From: Pseudomonadota bacterium
GTDB taxonomy: Bacteria; Desulfobacterota; WTBG01; CAIYCZ01
Reading direction: 5' to 3'
NCBI GenBank assembly: GCA_026388865.1
Contig: JAPLIX010000010.1
Location: 1 to 8,522, forward strand
DNA: 8,522 nt
Shown here: piece after piece, positions 5,795 through 8,522 of the stretch
How the letters are laid out: each line of letters opens with the position of its first letter
How positions within the stretch are numbered: position 1 is the stretch's first letter
The notes under the pieces: generated by a model
What the model was told of the DNA's origin: nothing
What the model saw: only the letters and a program-made list of their open reading frames with translations
Databases searched by the model: none
Translations under genes and position numbers: made by a program

Positions 5795-7021
5795 TTATTT
5801 CGTTTCTGCGCGCAGACCATCCCGCAGGGTTTCCTGAGAGCTGACCACCACGGTATCTCCTGCTTTGATGCCGCTGATGATTTCAACATCACCCCCGCGC
5901 TGTGGTCCCGGCTTTACTGCGCGCTGCTCGATCCGGCCGTTGACCACCGCGAAAACAACCTGCTTGCCGTCCGCGTCCCGCAGCGCCTCCTTGGGAATAA
6001 TCGCCTGAGCGCCGGTTGCCGGTGCCGTTGTTTCGCTGCTTATAAATGATACCTTGACACCCATGTCGGGCAGTATGCGGGGATCAAGCTTGTCGAAAGC
6101 AATTCGAACCTTGACGGTTGCCTTCTGCCGGTCTGCGGTGGGAATGGTGGTGCGCACACTGGCCGGGATATGCCAGTCGGGGTAGGCGTCAAGAACTGCG
6201 TCAACTTTCTGTCCGGCGGTTACCTTGGCAATGTAGGATTCATTAACGTCAACTTCAATTTCCAGGGAATCCATGTCAACGATGGTCGCGATGCCGGTCC
6301 TGGTGAAGCCGCCGCCGGCAGAGATCGGCGATACCATCTCACCCACCTGAGCGTCTTTAGATACCACGATGCCGGGAAAGGGCGCGCGCACCGTGCAGTT
6401 GTCCAGATCCTGCCGGGCGACTTCCATCTGGGCCTGGGCGGACTGGACCTGCTCCAGAGCCAGCTTGCGCCGCGCGCCGAGGGCATCGGCCGCCGCCTGG
6501 GTGTGGTCAAGATTCTCCCTGCTCGCGACCTTTTCCCGGTGCAGGTTTTTAACGCGCCGGAGCGTGCGCACGGCATCCACTTCATTTACCTCGAGCTCTT
6601 TTACTCCGGCGCGTGCTACCTGTAATGCAGCCTGGGCTGCAGCAAGCCGGACCTTTGCATCTGAATCGTCAAGATACGCAAGCACCTGTCCTTCCTTTAC
6701 CTGCATACCTTCTTCTACCAGCATTTCCCTCACCCGGGCGGTAATTTTAGCCGCAATCGTGGACCGGCGCCGCGGCGTCACATAGCCGCTGGCATTCAGC
6801 ACCACCGCTCCCTTGCTCTCCGCTGCAGGCCGCGCGATAGCAACCTCCACCGTCACTTTTTTGTTTTTAACGGCAACGCTGATGAGCACAATCATTATGA
6901 GGAGAGCAACCACCGCAGCAATGATAAGGCGCGGCCGCTTGCTGGTGCCGGTGGTGCGTGCGCTGGCGTCAATACGCAGGGACGCAAGATCCGGCAGCTT
7001 CCGGTCTTTAGAATCATCCAT
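5795..7021 (-). CDS. Periplasmic adaptor (membrane fusion) protein, MacA/HlyD-like
   Basis: A 408-residue adaptor. The cytosolic N-terminus (1-30) precedes one membrane helix (about 31-51). Residues about 74-118 form the first half of a lipoyl-like domain (GYVTPRRRSTIAAKI, VKEGQVLAYLDDSD). A coiled-coil hairpin spans about 121-208, rich in alanine and heptads. The second lipoyl half is at about 209-228 (VRAPFPGIVVSKDAQVGEMV), a beta-barrel at about 252-330 (DVNESYIAKVTAGQKV), and a membrane-proximal domain at 338-408. This is the classic MacA/HlyD order. The protein bridges the inner-membrane ABC complex to an outer-membrane channel, which is not encoded here. The ATG at 7021 has an excellent GGAGG (7030-7034), 8 bases upstream. 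First gene of the operon adaptor-ATPase-permease 2-permease 1. Anchoring by a transmembrane helix rather than a lipid agrees with MacA types. Confidence 0.93.
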   Translation of the reverse strand: MDDSKDRKLPDLASLRIDASARTTGTSKRPRLIIAAVVALLIMIVLISVAVKNKKVTVEVAIARPAAESKGAVVLNASGYVTPRRRSTIAAKITARVREMLVEEGMQVKEGQVLAYLDDSDAKVRLAAAQAALQVARAGVKELEVNEVDAVRTLRRVKNLHREKVASRENLDHTQAAADALGARRKLALEQVQSAQAQMEVARQDLDNCTVRAPFPGIVVSKDAQVGEMVSPISAGGGFTRTGIATIVDMDSLEIEVDVNESYIAKVTAGQKVDAVLDAYPDWHIPASVRTTIPTADRQKATVKVRIAFDKLDPRILPDMGVKVSFISSETTAPATGAQAIIPKEALRDADGKQVVFAVVNGRIEQRAVKPGPQRGGDVEIISGIKAGDTVVVSSQETLRDGLRAETK

Positions 7022-7085
7022 GTCATTTTCCTCCGGATATAAAAATGATTATTTATAACATAAAATAAATATTAATAAAACTGCT

Positions 7086-7102
7086 ATATCCCATAGGGAT
7101 AT
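7086..7102. promoter_or_regulatory. Palindrome ATATCCC-ATA-GGGATAT, candidate operator
   Basis: A perfect 7-base inverted repeat with a 3-base spacer, arm centres 10 bases apart, about one helical turn. It lies 65-81 bases upstream of the adaptor start codon, where a regulator of the export operon would be expected to bind. The binding protein is unknown. Confidence 0.4.
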
Positions 7103-7313
7103 TTTTATCGGGATTAAGCTGCTAGTATGTTTAGAATGCTATCCAAATGCAGATACGTTTGGGGAATTGCTGCAAAACTACTAAAGGTATGCGGCTAAAA
7201 CGGGGTATTGTTTTGTGCCCATAGGCCTCAGTATGTAACATCTATTTAACACATAGAAAAGCAACTCGGGTAAAAAAATTTAATTGGGGATAAAATAAAA
7301 GATATGCAGCCAG

Positions 7314-7341
7314 TTGATTTTGCTAAATTTGCATCTATAAT
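7314..7341 (+). promoter_or_regulatory. Sigma-70-like promoter for the 62-aa gene
   Basis: TTGATT (7314-7319), a 16-base spacer and a perfect TATAAT (7336-7341). Transcription would start near 7348, giving a leader of about 35 bases that contains the strong AAGGAGG ribosome-binding site at 7371-7377, five bases before the ATG at 7383. Confidence 0.65.
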
Positions 7342-7382
7342 ATAAATAGAAGACAAATAACAAATTAAGAAAGGAGGGGCTT

Positions 7383-7571
7383 ATGAATGTAGAATTATCA
7401 AAAGAAGATTTAGAATTAATGGACATGCTGCTTGCAAAAGAAGAGGTTCAAACCAGGGTTGAAATTCACCATTGTAAACATCATGAATATAAGGACTTTC
7501 TTAAAAAACGGGAGAAGCATGTGGGCGATCTTCAGGCTTCGGTAAAGAATGCGCTGGCCGCAGTCAAGTAA
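7383..7571 (+). CDS. Small helical protein of unknown function, His/Cys cluster
   Basis: A 62-residue protein with strong expression signals: a TTGATT/TATAAT promoter, AAGGAGG five bases before the ATG, and an intrinsic terminator 43 bases after the stop, so it forms its own transcription unit. It is charged and almost certainly all helical, with one helix at about 6-24 (SKEDLELMDMLLAKEEV) and another at about 34-60. There is no signal peptide or membrane helix, so it should be cytosolic. The striking element is HHCKHH at residues 29-34, four histidines around one cysteine, which could bind a metal ion; that is inference. Short proteins with a similar LSKEDLEL start and an EIHH-containing second part occur as hypotheticals in related bacteria, as I remember, without a known role. 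Confidence 0.8.
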   Translation: MNVELSKEDLELMDMLLAKEEVQTRVEIHHCKHHEYKDFLKKREKHVGDLQASVKNALAAVK

Positions 7572-7613
7572 TTACCGGAAAGTTTACGATGATGCCCATG
7601 CCGGGCTCACCAT

Positions 7614-7654
7614 AAAAAAGGTCCTCACCCCATAATGGGGCGAGGACCTTTTTT
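7614..7654. terminator. Bidirectional intrinsic terminator
   Basis: AAAAAAGGTCCTC (7614-7626) pairs perfectly with GAGGACCTTTTTT (7642-7654), then after one A/C mismatch CCCCA (7628-7632) pairs with TGGGG (7636-7640) around a 3-base loop. A run of six T follows the stem on each strand, so it can end the plus-strand 62-aa transcript and the minus-strand pyrophosphatase transcript arriving from the right. Confidence 0.93.
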
Positions 7655-7689
7655 ATAAACAACGCCTGCAGCGGACACGGTTAAGCTGC

Positions 7690-8522
7690 TTATACCTCCG
7701 GTATTCTCATGCTGTAGAACGAACGCCATACGAAAACAAGCCCGATGATAAACAATGGAATTGAAAAAAACGGCGCATAGTTCATGGAATGTGTCTCCCT
7801 GGCGTGTACCGCCATTTCAATGGCGATTTCTGTTGCCAGCAGGCCGAACAGAGTTGAGAACTTGATGATGGGGTTCAGGGATACGGATGACGTGTCCTTG
7901 AAGGGATCACCCACGGTGTCGCCGATGATGGTCGCGGCATGCAGCTCAGTCCCCTTATCCTTCAGGTCCACCTCAACAACCTTCTTCGCGTTGTCCCAGG
8001 AGCCGCCGGCATTGGCCATGTAGATGGCCTGGAACAGGCCGAAGCAGGCGATGGAGATCAGATAGGCCACGAAGAAGTTGGGATTGAGCAGGGCGAAGGC
8101 CAGCGTAATGGAAATGAGCGCGATGAAGATGTTCCACATGCCGGTCTGCGCATACTGGGTGCAGATCTTTACCACCGTCTTGGAATCCTCGATATCAGCT
8201 TCCTTCTTGTCCAGGTCCATGTTCTTTTTAATGAACTCGACCGCCCGGTACGCGCCGGTGGTAACCGCCTGCATGGAGGCGCCGCAGAACCAGTAGACAA
8301 TCGCGCCGCCGCACAGCAGGCCGAGAATGATCGGCGCGTCGGTCAGCTGCACCTGAAGCATGTTTTTGCTCTGGAGCAGCAGGATGATCGAGAAAATCAG
8401 CGTCGTTGCGCCGACCACCGCGGTGCCGATGAGAACCGGCTTGGCCGTGGCTTTGAAGGTGTTGCCGGCGCCGTCATTCTTCTCCAGGCAGAGCTTGGCG
8501 CGCTCAAAATTGGGCTCAAATC
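7690..8522 (-). CDS. hppA: Membrane-bound proton-pumping pyrophosphatase, C-terminal part (partial)
   Basis: Only the last 276 codons are in the window; the gene continues beyond 8522, and the GTG at 8418 is internal, not a start. The enzyme hydrolyses pyrophosphate in the cytosol and pumps H+ (or Na+ in some relatives) out across the membrane. Visible family marks, numbered within the fragment, are GNTFKATAKP (19-28), NAGGSWDNAKK (170-180), GDTVGDPFKDT (200-210) and SLNP (214-217), which carry pyrophosphate/Mg-binding and pump residues, plus several membrane helices. At the position that separates the two subclasses, the lysine in GNT-x-K (K23) matches K+-independent H+ pumps, whereas K+-dependent enzymes have alanine there. 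The second diagnostic position is alanine (A26) instead of the usual threonine or glycine. The 3' end faces the bidirectional terminator. Confidence 0.94.
   Translation of the reverse strand, partial: FEPNFERAKLCLEKNDGAGNTFKATAKPVLIGTAVVGATTLIFSIILLLQSKNMLQVQLTDAPIILGLLCGGAIVYWFCGASMQAVTTGAYRAVEFIKKNMDLDKKEADIEDSKTVVKICTQYAQTGMWNIFIALISITLAFALLNPNFFVAYLISIACFGLFQAIYMANAGGSWDNAKKVVEVDLKDKGTELHAATIIGDTVGDPFKDTSSVSLNPIIKFSTLFGLLATEIAIEMAVHARETHSMNYAPFFSIPLFIIGLVFVWRSFYSMRIPEV

Larger units (their letters stand above)
7022..7382. other. AT-rich divergent intergenic region
   Basis: This 361-base gap lies between the divergent adaptor gene (minus) and the 62-aa gene (plus). It contains the ribosome-binding site of the adaptor, a spaced palindrome (7086-7102) and a good plus-strand promoter (7314-7341). 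For the minus-strand operon several AT-rich -10-like words exist around 7045-7075, but I could not pick a convincing -35/-10 pair. The middle part (about 7105-7310) shows no gene and no clear structure. Confidence 0.55.

Noticed and set aside
6170..6785. Long plus-strand frames opposite the adaptor gene
   Set aside because: Composition shadows of the GC-rich adaptor gene; they encode arginine/serine-rich sequence without domains or start signals.
8416..8418. GTG as start of the pyrophosphatase gene
   Set aside because: The same frame continues upstream to the window edge with the family GNT-x-K motif, so this GTG is internal.

Overview
The window looks like a chromosomal piece from a Gram-negative bacterium. 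The main evidence is a periplasmic-adaptor ABC export operon (MacA/HlyD-like adaptor, LolD/MacB-like ATPase, two FtsX-type permeases), which only makes sense in a two-membrane cell. The gene style (membrane pyrophosphatase, GC-rich core genes separated by AT-rich gaps full of short palindromic intergenic repeats) reminds me of Desulfobacterota/Deltaproteobacteria or Nitrospirota. That is an impression from memory, not a proof.

Layout. Bases 1-1602 are AT-rich and look like accessory DNA: a small three-helix membrane protein of unknown function (184-642, +) and a membrane-anchored Mrr-type restriction-endonuclease-fold protein (847-1602, +). Converging on it is a small secreted protein of unknown function (1635-2051, -), with an upstream region (2052-2455) full of dyad symmetries, a folded-looking element and a G-rich heptad repeat. 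Bases 2456-7021 hold the export operon on the minus strand, transcribed in the order adaptor, ATPase, permease 2, permease 1. Bases 7022-7382 are an AT-rich divergent intergenic region, with a strong-looking promoter for a 62-aa protein (7383-7571, +). A textbook bidirectional terminator (7614-7654) separates that gene from the converging 3' part of a membrane-bound pyrophosphatase gene (7690-8522, -), which runs off the window.

How the genes work together. Adaptor, ATPase and two permeases should form an energy-driven exporter or lipoprotein/efflux machine of the MacAB/LolCDE mechanotransmission type; the substrate cannot be read from the sequence. The distal permease is damaged. Its first 45 codons, with the first membrane helix, are out of frame with the remaining 337 codons, and the two fragments meet in an ATGA stop/start overlap. 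The gap before it carries a 125-bp palindromic, MITE-like element that ends 9 bases from its start codon, and octamer repeats that also occur in the adaptor/ATPase gap. The most interesting material here is therefore the repeat-invaded operon with a split permease, plus the accessory pair of membrane proteins at the left end. I do not see a demonstrable new multi-gene system.
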